DNA of 64,000 bases from the NCBI GenBank assembly GCA_035308365.1, contig DATGGU010000009.1, forward strand, positions 5,043-69,042. The letters run 5' to 3'. The stretch is from PALSA-505 sp035308365 (lineage in GTDB: Bacteria; Actinomycetota; Actinomycetes; Streptosporangiales; Streptosporangiaceae). The notes under the pieces were generated by a model. It saw nothing but the letters and a program-made list of their open reading frames with translations, was not told the DNA's origin and ran no database searches. This document shows positions 1 through 8,061 of the stretch, in pieces. The translations under genes were made by a program, and so were the position numbers. Numbering within the stretch: position 1 is the stretch's first letter; the number at the start of each line of letters is the position of its first letter.

Positions 1-630
1 GACGCCGTAACGGTAGCCGCACCTGCGGTAGACCACGCTGGGGCAGCCCGAATCCTTGTCGCGGAACAGGTAGAAGTCATGGCCCACCAGTTCCATCTCG
101 AACAGCGCCTGGTCGATGGTCATCGGCGATGCCGCGTGGAACTTCTGGCGCACCACGAGCGGGCCGTCGCCCTCCATCTCGATGGGTACCAGGTCGGCGG
201 GCTCCGCCTCGGCCGGCGGCTGCTCCTGCCGTTCCCCGGGCACCTCGCTGGCGGGTGCTGCGGGCCGCCCCGGCGGCGCCTGGCCGTTGGCCGTGACCGG
301 CATGCGCACGGTTTCATGGGCGCTGTGCCTGGTCTTCCGGCGGTCACAGGCGCGTCTCAGTCTTGATTCGAGCTTGGCCAGGGCCAGGTCGAGGGCGGTG
401 AATCTGTCATCGGCAGCAGCCTCGGCCCGGATCGCGGGCCCACGCGATCTGATGGTGAGCTCGACCCGTTCACTCCTGCCGTTCTGGCGTGGATTGTGCT
501 CCTTCGACACTTCCACATCGAGGCGGATCATCCGGTGATCCAGCTTCTCGAGCTTGGAAAGCTTGGCGGTCGCGTGCTGCCGGAATCGCTCCTGCAGATT
601 GGTGTGCCGACTTTTGAACACGATGTCCAC
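1..630 (-). CDS. hpf: Ribosome hibernation promoting factor, long form (3' end outside window)
   Basis: The first 210 codons read as a long-form HPF, which dimerises 70S ribosomes in resting cells. The N-terminal half (to about residue 110) is the S30AE/RaiA ribosome-binding domain, with basic and heptad-like stretches. An Ala/Pro/Glu-rich linker follows, and then the start of the C-terminal dimerisation domain (PLVVRQKF, MTIDQALFEMEL, HDFYLFRD). The window edge cuts the last part of that domain. The GTG start at 628-630 is fixed by an in-frame TGA directly upstream (631-633) and an AAGGGGG Shine-Dalgarno about 5-11 bases before it. A 94-bp hairpin repeat lies 22 bases upstream in the 5' leader. 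In other actinobacteria a comF gene often lies beside hpf; none is visible here. Confidence 0.93.
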   Translation of the reverse strand, partial: MDIVFKSRHTNLQERFRQHATAKLSKLEKLDHRMIRLDVEVSKEHNPRQNGRSERVELTIRSRGPAIRAEAAADDRFTALDLALAKLESRLRRACDRRKTRHSAHETVRMPVTANGQAPPGRPAAPASEVPGERQEQPPAEAEPADLVPIEMEGDGPLVVRQKFHAASPMTIDQALFEMELVGHDFYLFRDKDSGCPSVVYRRCGYRYGV

Positions 631-652
631 TCAGTGACCCCCTTCTGCGCTA

Positions 653-746
653 TGAGACTTATTCAAAACCAGCCCGGCGGACGTGACACCAGGTCTGTGA
701 GCTGCGATGACTAGCTGATCACCAGGGGAGTTCTGAACAAGTCTCA
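653..746 (-). repeat. Hairpin element copy A (5' leader of hpf)
   Basis: This 94-bp element is bounded by 17-bp inverted repeats: TGAGACTTATTCAAAAC on the left and GTTCTGAACAAGTCTCA on the right. It ends 22 bases before the hpf start. Related copies lie at 36771-36863, 42925-43017 and 46645-46737. The two mismatches in the stem are A.C on the plus strand but G.U in the minus-strand (hpf-sense) RNA, so the hpf transcript would form an unbroken 17-bp stem. Its interior matches copy C best. Confidence 0.85.
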
Positions 747-1212
747 ATCTGAACGGCACCCGCCCGGCCGACCTGGTCTTCGTCCCCACATCCGCCTGCA
801 GAGGGGTTCGCGGCCTATCTGCCACTAGTGCCCTTCTCCCGCTCCGGGAAACGCCGGATCTCCCGGTGGGGCAGGACTTACTTCTAAGCCGCACCGTGAT
901 CGGTCGACGAGAAGTCGCCTTACGTGGGCCGTTTCGCCTGCGGCTGGCATCGGCTTGCCTGGGCGGACTCCCCGCGACGGGGAAGCCCGGCCCGGCGCAA
1001 CCACGGACCCGGGCGGGTGCCATGACATGACGCTAACCCCATCCGGACCGAATGTCAGCGGGCGGGTGTCCACAATCATGTACGCAGAGTAAAAATTACT
1101 ACCCTGACCAGGTGCGCAATGCCTGACATAATAACCACGTTCCGTCACAGTGAACGTCCTCTGAGGCTGGTGTGCCACCAGCGGCAGGCCGGGCCGCCGG
1201 GAGGGTGGAGCG
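747..1212. other. Intergenic region between lpqB and hpf
   Basis: I find no convincing coding gene in these 466 bases; the open frames here are low-complexity and resemble no family. On the hpf strand there is a GTTT-N15-GGGCAC sequence (828-852) that resembles an actinobacterial stress sigma-factor promoter. There is an AT-rich patch at 1088-1100 with the small palindrome AGTAA-AAA-TTACT. A 6-bp inverted repeat (ACGTTC at 1137-1142, GAACGT at 1152-1157) could be an operator. All three are weak individually. Confidence 0.4.
828..852 (-). promoter_or_regulatory. Possible stress-sigma promoter for hpf
   Basis: On the minus strand GTTT (849-852) is followed after 15 bases by GGGCAC (828-833). 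This resembles the GTTT-N(14-17)-GGGTA pattern of SigB/SigF-type promoters. It would place the start of an hpf transcript near 820, so element A would be in the leader. Hpf is commonly stress-controlled in actinobacteria. The match at the second box is imperfect. Confidence 0.25.
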
Positions 1213-3000
1213 TCAGCCGGGGTAGGTGGGAGAGAAGGCGGTGCCGTTGCTCGTCAGCCAACTGCCGTTCAGACTCGGCGTGAGGGCGAGCTGGCCATGG
1301 GCCAGGCCAGCGGCAAGCTGGTTCGCCGGGCCGGCGGCGGAGATGGAGACCGTATCCGGGTCCACGGTGAGCTGCTGTGGCTGGCCGCCGTTGACCGGTA
1401 CCTCCTGCAGCTCAGGCGCGCCCGACGACTGGGACAGCACGATCAGGTTGTCGGCGTCGTACCAGGTGAGCTGCAGCGGATTGGAGACACCGGCTCCGAT
1501 CGACTCCATCTGGCCGGTCTGGCCGATGGAGACTCCGTCGCCGGATTGCACGATCGCCCCGATCCGCAACTGAGCGCTGCCGCCGCCCGGATTCTGGATG
1601 ATCATCGCGACGCGCACACCATCGAGTGCCACCCGCAGCTGGCTGACCTGGTAGCCCGGAGGCAGGCCAACCGTAACCAGGACGGGCTCGTCACCGGGCC
1701 GGATCATCCAGACGCCTTCCGGGCCGGCCACCCAGAGGTTGTCGTGGACATCCCAGCTTATTGAGGTGAACCCGCTGGCATGCGACCACTGGCCGAGCCT
1801 GGCGTCCCGCTGGAGCGCGGCATAGTAGAGCTCATTGCCGGGATTCGGGAGCCCGGCCACGAACCGGCCGTCCGGCGAAACCGCGATGGTTCTCAGCGGC
1901 ACACGGCCCTGGCCGGCCTCGCCGGGGACATCCCGCCACGACGAGGGCCCGGTCAGCTCCTGGACCGCACCGCTGGAGCTGGCCGAATACAGTGCGGCTC
2001 CTTCTTGCGCGGCGGGGACGGCCGGCTGCGCCTGGCTGGGCTGGTCACCCGACCAGCTCACAGTCCTGCGGACCCGCCCGTTGATCTCGAGCTGAATGGA
2101 CTGAACCGGCGACTGCCCGTCGGCGGGGTTGGCCAGCGTCCAGTTGAGCTGAGCTGCCATCTCGCTGAGCTGTGCGCTGTTCGCGGTGGCGGCGCCACGG
2201 CCACCGAGGTCGACGGTGGCGGTCCCGCCGACGATCGCCAGCCGCAGCAGGCGCGCACCGGGCAGGGCCGTGTGCGCGGCACCGGCCAGCCAGCCCTGCG
2301 GATTGCTGAGCAGGGCGTGGACGAGCTGGCTCACCAGGCTGACCGAGCTCGCATCCCGTGGCACGAAGACGGGATCGGGCACCAGCGGCTGCCCGGCGGC
2401 GGCCAGGAAGTACAGGTTCTGCGGTATGTACACCTGCTGGAAGTCCGACTGGCTGAGGACCAGCTCGGGCGGCGGGTTGGTGATACGCCACTGCCCGTTG
2501 ACCTTGCTGAGCAGGAACTTGACCGGGAGGGGCACCTTCCCCTGGGTGCCGACGTACTGGCCGGTCTGCGTCAGGGAGGCCAGTTCCTCACCGGTGACCA
2601 CCACTTGCACGATCTCGGTCTGGTCGTAGGGCCCAGCCTGATGCGCGAAGGACTCCGGCTGGTCAACCTGCAGTGGCGCGGTCACCACGTGCACCTGCCA
2701 ACCAGGGTTCCAGGCCTTCTGCGCCTCCGGCGTCAGGTACTGCCTGGCGATCTCGTGGCGGTCCGCGAAGCTGGCGCTGGCCGCCAGGAACCCATTGACG
2801 ATCTCGTCGGGGCTCGCATTGGGCTGCGGGAGCAGTGGGATGAGCTGCAGGTAGGGCTTACCTTGGCCACCAGCCCCCGAGACCTGCCCGGACGACACCG
2901 GACCGGTGTCCGCAATGGTCGCGCACGCGGACAGCAGCAGGGCGGCCGCTCCGGCCGCGGCCGCCGCCCGCCAGCTGACCCTGCTAACCGTCGCCGTCAT
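1213..3000 (-). CDS. lpqB: Lipoprotein LpqB
   Basis: This 595-residue lipoprotein is encoded directly after mtrB, the usual actinobacterial arrangement; LpqB interacts with the MtrB sensor. A signal peptide ends in the lipobox LLLSAC, with Cys26 as the lipidated residue. The middle carries a GerMN-type domain (about residues 60-300) and the C-terminal half has repeated GxDx-type beta-propeller blades (SPDGRFVAGLPN, SWDVHDNLWVAGPEG, LTWYDADNLIVLSQ). The ATG at 3000 overlaps the mtrB stop by 17 bases and has GGAG 8 bases upstream; longer frames start inside mtrB and lack a signal peptide. It ends 467 bases before element A. Confidence 0.95.
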   Translation of the reverse strand: MTATVSRVSWRAAAAAGAAALLLSACATIADTGPVSSGQVSGAGGQGKPYLQLIPLLPQPNASPDEIVNGFLAASASFADRHEIARQYLTPEAQKAWNPGWQVHVVTAPLQVDQPESFAHQAGPYDQTEIVQVVVTGEELASLTQTGQYVGTQGKVPLPVKFLLSKVNGQWRITNPPPELVLSQSDFQQVYIPQNLYFLAAAGQPLVPDPVFVPRDASSVSLVSQLVHALLSNPQGWLAGAAHTALPGARLLRLAIVGGTATVDLGGRGAATANSAQLSEMAAQLNWTLANPADGQSPVQSIQLEINGRVRRTVSWSGDQPSQAQPAVPAAQEGAALYSASSSGAVQELTGPSSWRDVPGEAGQGRVPLRTIAVSPDGRFVAGLPNPGNELYYAALQRDARLGQWSHASGFTSISWDVHDNLWVAGPEGVWMIRPGDEPVLVTVGLPPGYQVSQLRVALDGVRVAMIIQNPGGGSAQLRIGAIVQSGDGVSIGQTGQMESIGAGVSNPLQLTWYDADNLIVLSQSSGAPELQEVPVNGGQPQQLTVDPDTVSISAAGPANQLAAGLAHGQLALTPSLNGSWLTSNGTAFSPTYPG

Positions 3001-4855
3001 GCTCACCGCTCCCGGCTGTGCGGCCCAGGCCCGTGGACATGCTGGCGGCGAACCTGGCGGGCAGCGCGCCGAATCCGGCCGTGACCACGGCCTCGTCGGG
3101 CGCCAGCGGAAGCGGCGAGCCCACGAGGCACCCGCCGGCGACCCTGGGCAGGGTGAGGCGGAAGACCGACCCCCGGCCCCACTCGCTCCACGCCTCCAGC
3201 CAGCCACCGTGCAGCCGCGCGTCTTCCAGTGCGATCGACAGGCCGAGGCCGGTGCCGCCGCTGGTCCGGGCGCGGGCCGGGTCTGCCCGCCAGAACCGGT
3301 CGAACACCAATTGCTGCTCGCTGGGCTTCATCCCGACGCCGAAGTCCCGCACCGCGACGGCTACGGCGTCACGGTCGCCGGCCACGGTGACGACAACCTC
3401 CCTGCCCTCGCCGTGCTCGACGGCATTGACGGTGAGGTTGCGGAGGATCCGCTCGACCCGCCGGCGATCCGCCTCGGCCACGCACGGCAGGGCGGGGAGC
3501 CGGAACTCGATCCTGGTGCCACGGCGCTCGGCAAGCTGCTGGGCCACGTCGGCGGACCGCCTGACCAGGTCGCAGATGTCGACCGGCTCGGCGTCCAGGG
3601 TGGCCGCGTTCGCGTCGTACCTGCTGATCTCCAGCAGGTCGGCGAGCAGGGACTCGAACCGCTCCACCTGTCCCTGCAGCAGCTCGGCCGACCTGGCCGC
3701 CGCGCCGTCCAGCGCGTCCCTGGCCGCGTACAGCACGTCCGCCGCGATCCGGATCGTGGTCAGCGGGGTGCGCAACTCGTGCGACACGTCGGACACGAAC
3801 TGGCGCTGCACCTGGGAAAGGTCCTGCAGTTCCGCCAGCTTGTCCTGGAGGCTGGCGGCCATCTCGTTGAACGAGGTGGCCAGGACGGCCAGGTCGTCGA
3901 TCCCGTGCACCTGCATGCGTTCGTCCAGGTCACCCTCGGACACCCGCTGCGCCGCATCGGCCGCCCGCCGGACCGGAACGACCACCCAGCGGGTGACCAG
4001 CGAGGCGATCAGAGCCAGCAGCACAACCAGCACGAGGCCACCGCCGAGGAGCGTCTGCTGGACCAGTTGCAGGGTCTGCAGATCCCCGGTCAGCGGGAAG
4101 ACGTAGTAGAGCTGGTAGTAGTCGCCCAGCGGAACGCCGACGGCGAGGGCGGGCGTGGACTGGCTGCCTTGCACGAGCCTGGTCGGCTCCTTGTAGACGG
4201 CATCCACATCGCCCCTGCGCTGAGCCTGCGCCACCTTCGCCTTGAGCCGGCCCGGAATGCTGGACAGGCTGAAGTTCGACGACCAGCCGTTGCTGTAGAG
4301 CTGTGTGTGCGGGAAGCGCTGCGGAGAGGGGTAGATGGCGACGTCGTAGTTGTCACCCGGGCTGCTGCCGGACAGCAGTTCTTTCGCGGTCATGTTCATC
4401 AGCGTGGTCGCCTGGGCAGAGCTCACGGGCGGTCTGTTCAGTGCGGGGTTGCCGACTGCCTGTCCCATGCCCGCGAACGTCGTCGAGACCGCCGTCGTCT
4501 CGGTGTTCTCCAGCAGGCCGGCCGCAATCTGCTGCATGAGGAAGAACCCGAGAGCCGTCACAACGAGGGCGGAGACGGCCAGCGTGGTGCCGACCACGCG
4601 CAACTGCAGCGACCGGCGCCAGCGGTCGCGCAGCTGGCTGAACGCACGCCCGCACCAGCCCGGCACGAACCTGCTCGGATGCGGCGGCCACCGGCCCGCA
4701 CCCTGGGCCGGGCGAAGCGGGGGTATCCAGGGGCTTTCGTGCGAATCACGGGGCCGCCGGCCCGTGCGGCGACCGGTACCGGGCAAGGTGCTAGCCGCCG
4801 ACGCCCCGGTACGTGCGCCGTTTGGATGCGCCCCGCTCGCCGCAGCCCCTTTCAT
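2984..4855 (-). CDS. mtrB: Sensor histidine kinase MtrB
   Basis: MtrB is the membrane kinase that phosphorylates MtrA and controls cell-wall and division genes. Of 623 residues, the first ~80 are a basic, low-complexity cytoplasmic extension. TM1 follows at about 85-112, an extracytoplasmic sensor to about 265, TM2 at about 268-290 and a HAMP linker. The HisKA phospho-acceptor is His359 in SDVSHELRTP. The ATPase domain shows the N box (NLTVNAVEHGEG), G1 (VRDFGVGMKP), F box (FDRFWRADP) and G2 (GGTGLGLSIA). The ATG at 4855 lies 71 bases after the mtrA stop. The GTG two codons earlier (4861) is an alternative start. Confidence 0.95.
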   Translation of the reverse strand: MKGAAASGAHPNGARTGASAASTLPGTGRRTGRRPRDSHESPWIPPLRPAQGAGRWPPHPSRFVPGWCGRAFSQLRDRWRRSLQLRVVGTTLAVSALVVTALGFFLMQQIAAGLLENTETTAVSTTFAGMGQAVGNPALNRPPVSSAQATTLMNMTAKELLSGSSPGDNYDVAIYPSPQRFPHTQLYSNGWSSNFSLSSIPGRLKAKVAQAQRRGDVDAVYKEPTRLVQGSQSTPALAVGVPLGDYYQLYYVFPLTGDLQTLQLVQQTLLGGGLVLVVLLALIASLVTRWVVVPVRRAADAAQRVSEGDLDERMQVHGIDDLAVLATSFNEMAASLQDKLAELQDLSQVQRQFVSDVSHELRTPLTTIRIAADVLYAARDALDGAAARSAELLQGQVERFESLLADLLEISRYDANAATLDAEPVDICDLVRRSADVAQQLAERRGTRIEFRLPALPCVAEADRRRVERILRNLTVNAVEHGEGREVVVTVAGDRDAVAVAVRDFGVGMKPSEQQLVFDRFWRADPARARTSGGTGLGLSIALEDARLHGGWLEAWSEWGRGSVFRLTLPRVAGGCLVGSPLPLAPDEAVVTAGFGALPARFAASMSTGLGRTAGSGEHDGDG

Positions 4856-4926
4856 GACCACTTTCTGCCTGTAGTGTTCCCACCTGCCAGACCCAGCGCC
4901 GCCCGGAGCGGCCTGGCCGGCGTGGC

Positions 4927-5613
4927 TCAGCCCGGGCCTGCCCGGTAGCCGACGCCGCGCACCGTCACCACGATCTCGGGATGTTCCGGGTCCTTCTCGA
5001 TCTTCGCGCGCAGCCGCTGCACGTGGACGTTGACCAGCCGTGTGTCGGCCGCGTGCCGGTAGCCCCAGACCTGCTCCAGCAGCACCTCCCTGGTGAACAC
5101 CTGGCGAGGCTTGCGGGCCAGCGCGACCAGAAGGTCGAACTCGAGCGGCGTGAGGCTGACCGGAACGTCGTCCCGCTTGACCGAGTGACCGGCCACGTCG
5201 ATCGTCACGTTCTGGATCTGCAGCATCTCCGGCGCGGGCTCGTCGGTGCGGCGCAGCCGGGCACGGACGCGGGCGATGAGTTCCTTGGACTTGAACGGCT
5301 TGACGATGTAGTCGTCGGCGCCCGACTCCAGGCCCAGCACAACGTCCACCGTGTCGGTCTTGGCGGTCAGCATGACGATCGGAACACCTGACTCGGCCCG
5401 GATCTGGCGGCACACGTCGATTCCGTCCACCGTGGGCAGCATGAGGTCGAGCAGCACAAGGTCGGGATGGGTGTCGCGGAAAACCTCCAGTGCCTTGTCG
5501 CCGTCATAGACGAAGGTCGGCTCGAACCCCTCACCCCGCAGCACGATGCCGAGCATTTCGGCCAGAGCCGAATCGTCGTCAACGACGAGTACACGTCCTC
5601 TCATGGGCCTCAT
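4927..5613 (-). CDS. mtrA: DNA-binding response regulator MtrA
   Basis: This is an OmpR/PhoB-type regulator of 228 residues. The receiver domain carries the acidic pocket VDDD (11-14), phospho-acceptor Asp56 in LLDLMLP, and Lys in MLTAKTD. The C-terminal winged helix (about 130-225) contains LTPLEFDLLVALARKPRQVF and the wing GVGYRAG. It pairs with the adjacent MtrB. The start ATG overlaps the mtnA stop (ATGA at 5610-5613), so the two genes are probably translationally coupled; an internal ATG three codons on is possible. Linkage to mtnA rather than tmk is unusual compared with mycobacteria. Confidence 0.96.
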   Translation of the reverse strand: MRPMRGRVLVVDDDSALAEMLGIVLRGEGFEPTFVYDGDKALEVFRDTHPDLVLLDLMLPTVDGIDVCRQIRAESGVPIVMLTAKTDTVDVVLGLESGADDYIVKPFKSKELIARVRARLRRTDEPAPEMLQIQNVTIDVAGHSVKRDDVPVSLTPLEFDLLVALARKPRQVFTREVLLEQVWGYRHAADTRLVNVHVQRLRAKIEKDPEHPEIVVTVRGVGYRAGPG

Positions 5614-6713
5614 CGTTTCATTGCAGTAATTGACAGGACATCACGACCGGTCCGGTGCGCGTCATCGACGGCACAATTGCCGGCCCTCAGAACTCGGAGG
5701 TTACCTGCATTAACCGGGTGTGCAACACCCCGCTCGGTCACCACGGCGGTGACCAGCCGAGGCGGGGTTACGTCAAAGGCGGGGTTGTAGGCGTCGCTGC
5801 CGGCCACCGCGACCGCAATTCCCGCATAGCTGGTCACTTCGTGTGATGGCCGGTGCTCGACCACGATGGCCGCGCCGTCCGGTGTATCGAAGTCGATCGT
5901 GGACACCGGTGCCGCCACGACGAAGGGCACTTTGTGGTGGTGAGCGAGCACGGCCAGCGAGTAGGTGCCGACCTTGTTGGCGACGCTGCCGTCGGCCGCG
6001 ATCCGGTCGGCTCCGAGCAGAACCATGTCCACCTCGCCGGCGGCCATCAGCGAGGCCGCCGCGCTGTCCGGCAGCACGGCGTAGGGCAGGCCAGCCCGGC
6101 GCGCCTCGTAGCTGGTCAGCCGCGCGCCCTGCAGCAGCGGCCTGGTCTCATCCACCCAGAGCCTGGCCAGCGCGCCCGCCCGGTGGGCGGCCAGGATCAC
6201 GGCGAACGCCGTGCCCTCCCCGCCGGAGACCAGCGCACCGGTGTTGCAGTGGGTGAGGATCCGGGCTCCCGGCGGGACCAGGGAGAGCCCGTTCGCCGCG
6301 ATGGCCGCGCTCGCCCCGGCGTCCTCGGCGGCGATGGCCCGCGCCTCGTCAAGCGCCGCCGCGGCGGGATCGGGGCCGGTCAGCGCCGCCCGGTAAGCGG
6401 CCAGCGCCCGCCGCGTCCCCCAGCCCAGGTTCACCGCGGTCGGCCTGGCCCCGGCCAGCCGCCCGGCCGCCGCTTCGACGTCGTCCCCCCGGCAGGCGGC
6501 CAGCGCCACTCCGAACGCCCCGGCTATCCCCAGCATCGGAGCGCCCCGAACGGCGAGCCTGCGGATCGCCCCGACGAGGGACTCCACGTCGCGGCAGCTC
6601 AGCACGATTTCCTCGGCCGGCAAGCGGGTCTGGTCGAGCAGCTCGACGGCCGGGCCGGCCGGCGGGTCAAGCCAGCGAAGCGGCGGAATGTCCACATTAT
6701 GAGTTTGCGTCAT
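5610..6713 (-). CDS. mtnA: S-methyl-5-thioribose-1-phosphate isomerase
   Basis: MtnA converts 5-methylthioribose-1-phosphate to methylthioribulose-1-phosphate in the methionine salvage pathway. At 367 residues it has normal family length. The catalytic Cys156 lies in RILTHCNTG and the general acid Asp236 in LLGADRIAADG, which separate MtnA from related eIF2B subunits. VRGAPMLGIAGAFG and NKVGTYSLAVLAHHH are also typical. It lies 41 bases after the sahH paralogue and overlaps mtrA by 4 bases. The neighbourhood therefore combines two adenosyl-homocysteine hydrolase-like enzymes with a methylthioadenosine salvage enzyme. Confidence 0.94.
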   Translation of the reverse strand: MTQTHNVDIPPLRWLDPPAGPAVELLDQTRLPAEEIVLSCRDVESLVGAIRRLAVRGAPMLGIAGAFGVALAACRGDDVEAAAGRLAGARPTAVNLGWGTRRALAAYRAALTGPDPAAAALDEARAIAAEDAGASAAIAANGLSLVPPGARILTHCNTGALVSGGEGTAFAVILAAHRAGALARLWVDETRPLLQGARLTSYEARRAGLPYAVLPDSAAASLMAAGEVDMVLLGADRIAADGSVANKVGTYSLAVLAHHHKVPFVVAAPVSTIDFDTPDGAAIVVEHRPSHEVTSYAGIAVAVAGSDAYNPAFDVTPPRLVTAVVTERGVAHPVNAGNLRVLRAGNCAVDDAHRTGRDVLSITAMKR

Positions 6714-6754
6714 GATTCAACACATGGATAGCACCCCTGGGCATTTCTGGTCTA

Positions 6755-8053
6755 TCACGAACCTTGCTGCCAGGACGCCAGGTAGTCACGCTGGTCAGCG
6801 GTGAGCGTGTCGATCTCGATGCCCAGGGAGGCGAGCTTGAGCCTGGCCACCTCGGCGTCGATGGCCTCAGGCACCTCGTGCACACGTCCCCCCGGCCCCC
6901 GCAGACCGTCGCCGGCCAGATCACCCGCCGCCAGCCAGGCCAGGGCGAGCGCCTGGATACCGAACGAGACGTCCATGACCGCCGCCGGGTGCCCCTCGGC
7001 GGCCACCAGGTTGACCACCCGCCCCTCGGCCAGCAGCAGCAGTCTGCGGCCATCGGCCAGCACATACTCGTCGGTGTGCGGGCGCACCTCACGGTGGACC
7101 GCGACGGCCAGCCGGTCCAGCGCCCGCACGTCGATCTCCACATCGAAGTGCCCGGCGTTCACCAGCAGCGCCCCGTCCCGCATGACGGCCAGGTGCCCGG
7201 CCGCGATCACGTCGCGGGATCCGGTCGCGGTCACGAACATTTCACCGATGGCCGCCGCGGTGAGCATGGGCAGCACGCGGAACCCCTGCAGGACCGCGTC
7301 CAGCGCGCGCACCGGGTCCACCTCGGTGACGATCACCTGGCCGCCCAGGCCCCGGATGCGGCTGGCGATGCCCTGGCCGCAGGCGCCGAACCCGTTGACC
7401 ACCACGGTCTTGCCGGCCAGCAGGGTGCTGGTGGCGCGCAGGATGCCGTCGACAACCGACTGGCCGGTACCGCAGACGTTGTCCACCATGCGCCTGGCCC
7501 GGGTGTCGTTGGCCGCCACCACGGGGAAGGCCAGCGCCCCGGCGGCGGCCATCCGGCGCAGCCTGATCACTCCCGTGGTGGTCGACTCGCAGCCGCCCCG
7601 CACCTTGGCCAGCAGTTCGGGCCGGCCGGTGTGCAGGGTGTTGACCAGGTCCCCACCGTCGTCGATGACCAGATCCGGCCCGGGCTCCAGCGCGCTCACG
7701 ATGTGCGCGTAGTAGGTCTCCCGGTCCACCCCGGCCCTGGCGAACACGCTGACCCCGCTGTCGCCATCGGCCAGTGCCGCCGCCGTGTCGTCCTGGGTGG
7801 ACAGTGGGTTGGACGCGGCCAGCGCGATCCGCGCCCCGCCGGAGCGCAGCGTCCTGATCAGCACCGCGGTCTCGGCCGTGACGTGCAGGCAGGCCGCGAT
7901 GGTCAGGCCGCGCAGCGGCTGCTCGGCGGCGAACCGCTCACCGATCAGGCCGAGCACGGGCATCGCCCGGCGTGCCCAGCCGATCCGCGCGTTCCCGGCC
8001 GCGGCCAGCTCTGGGTCGGCCGTACCGGATGGCGGCACGCCGGGCTCAGGCAC
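6755..8053 (-). CDS. Divergent adenosylhomocysteinase paralogue
   Basis: This 432-residue protein is a second SAH-hydrolase family member, encoded 8 bases after the canonical sahH. It keeps the NAD-binding GFGACGQG, His57 (LHVTAETAV), DDGGD near 131-135, Glu156 (CESTTTGV), Asn182 and Asp191. Arg187 aligns with the catalytic lysine (Lys186 in the human enzyme). It has the GTGQS motif of archaeal/Thermotoga-type enzymes, lacks the ~40-residue insertion, and lacks the C-terminal K-x2-HYRY tail. I infer an altered substrate or activity, perhaps another S-ribosyl or S-nucleosyl homocysteine, but nothing in the sequence names it. Confidence 0.8.
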   Translation of the reverse strand: MPEPGVPPSGTADPELAAAGNARIGWARRAMPVLGLIGERFAAEQPLRGLTIAACLHVTAETAVLIRTLRSGGARIALAASNPLSTQDDTAAALADGDSGVSVFARAGVDRETYYAHIVSALEPGPDLVIDDGGDLVNTLHTGRPELLAKVRGGCESTTTGVIRLRRMAAAGALAFPVVAANDTRARRMVDNVCGTGQSVVDGILRATSTLLAGKTVVVNGFGACGQGIASRIRGLGGQVIVTEVDPVRALDAVLQGFRVLPMLTAAAIGEMFVTATGSRDVIAAGHLAVMRDGALLVNAGHFDVEIDVRALDRLAVAVHREVRPHTDEYVLADGRRLLLLAEGRVVNLVAAEGHPAAVMDVSFGIQALALAWLAAGDLAGDGLRGPGGRVHEVPEAIDAEVARLKLASLGIEIDTLTADQRDYLASWQQGS

Positions 8054-8061
8054 CGGAGGTT

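Noticed and set aside
631..1178. Open frames of 117-130 codons between hpf and lpqB
   Set aside because: Their translations are Arg/Pro/Gly-rich, resemble no family and one runs through the hairpin element; they look like GC-driven chance frames. No comF-like sequence was found there.
1213..3207. Longer lpqB frame starting at 3207
   Set aside because: The extra 69 residues are antisense-free shadow of mtrB coding DNA and put no signal peptide at the N terminus; the ATG at 3000 gives a proper lipoprotein signal.
3003..4948. Long plus-strand frames opposite mtrB and other genes (for example 680 codons at 2906-4948)
   Set aside because: These are complementary-strand shadows of high-GC coding regions; domain content lies entirely on the minus strand.
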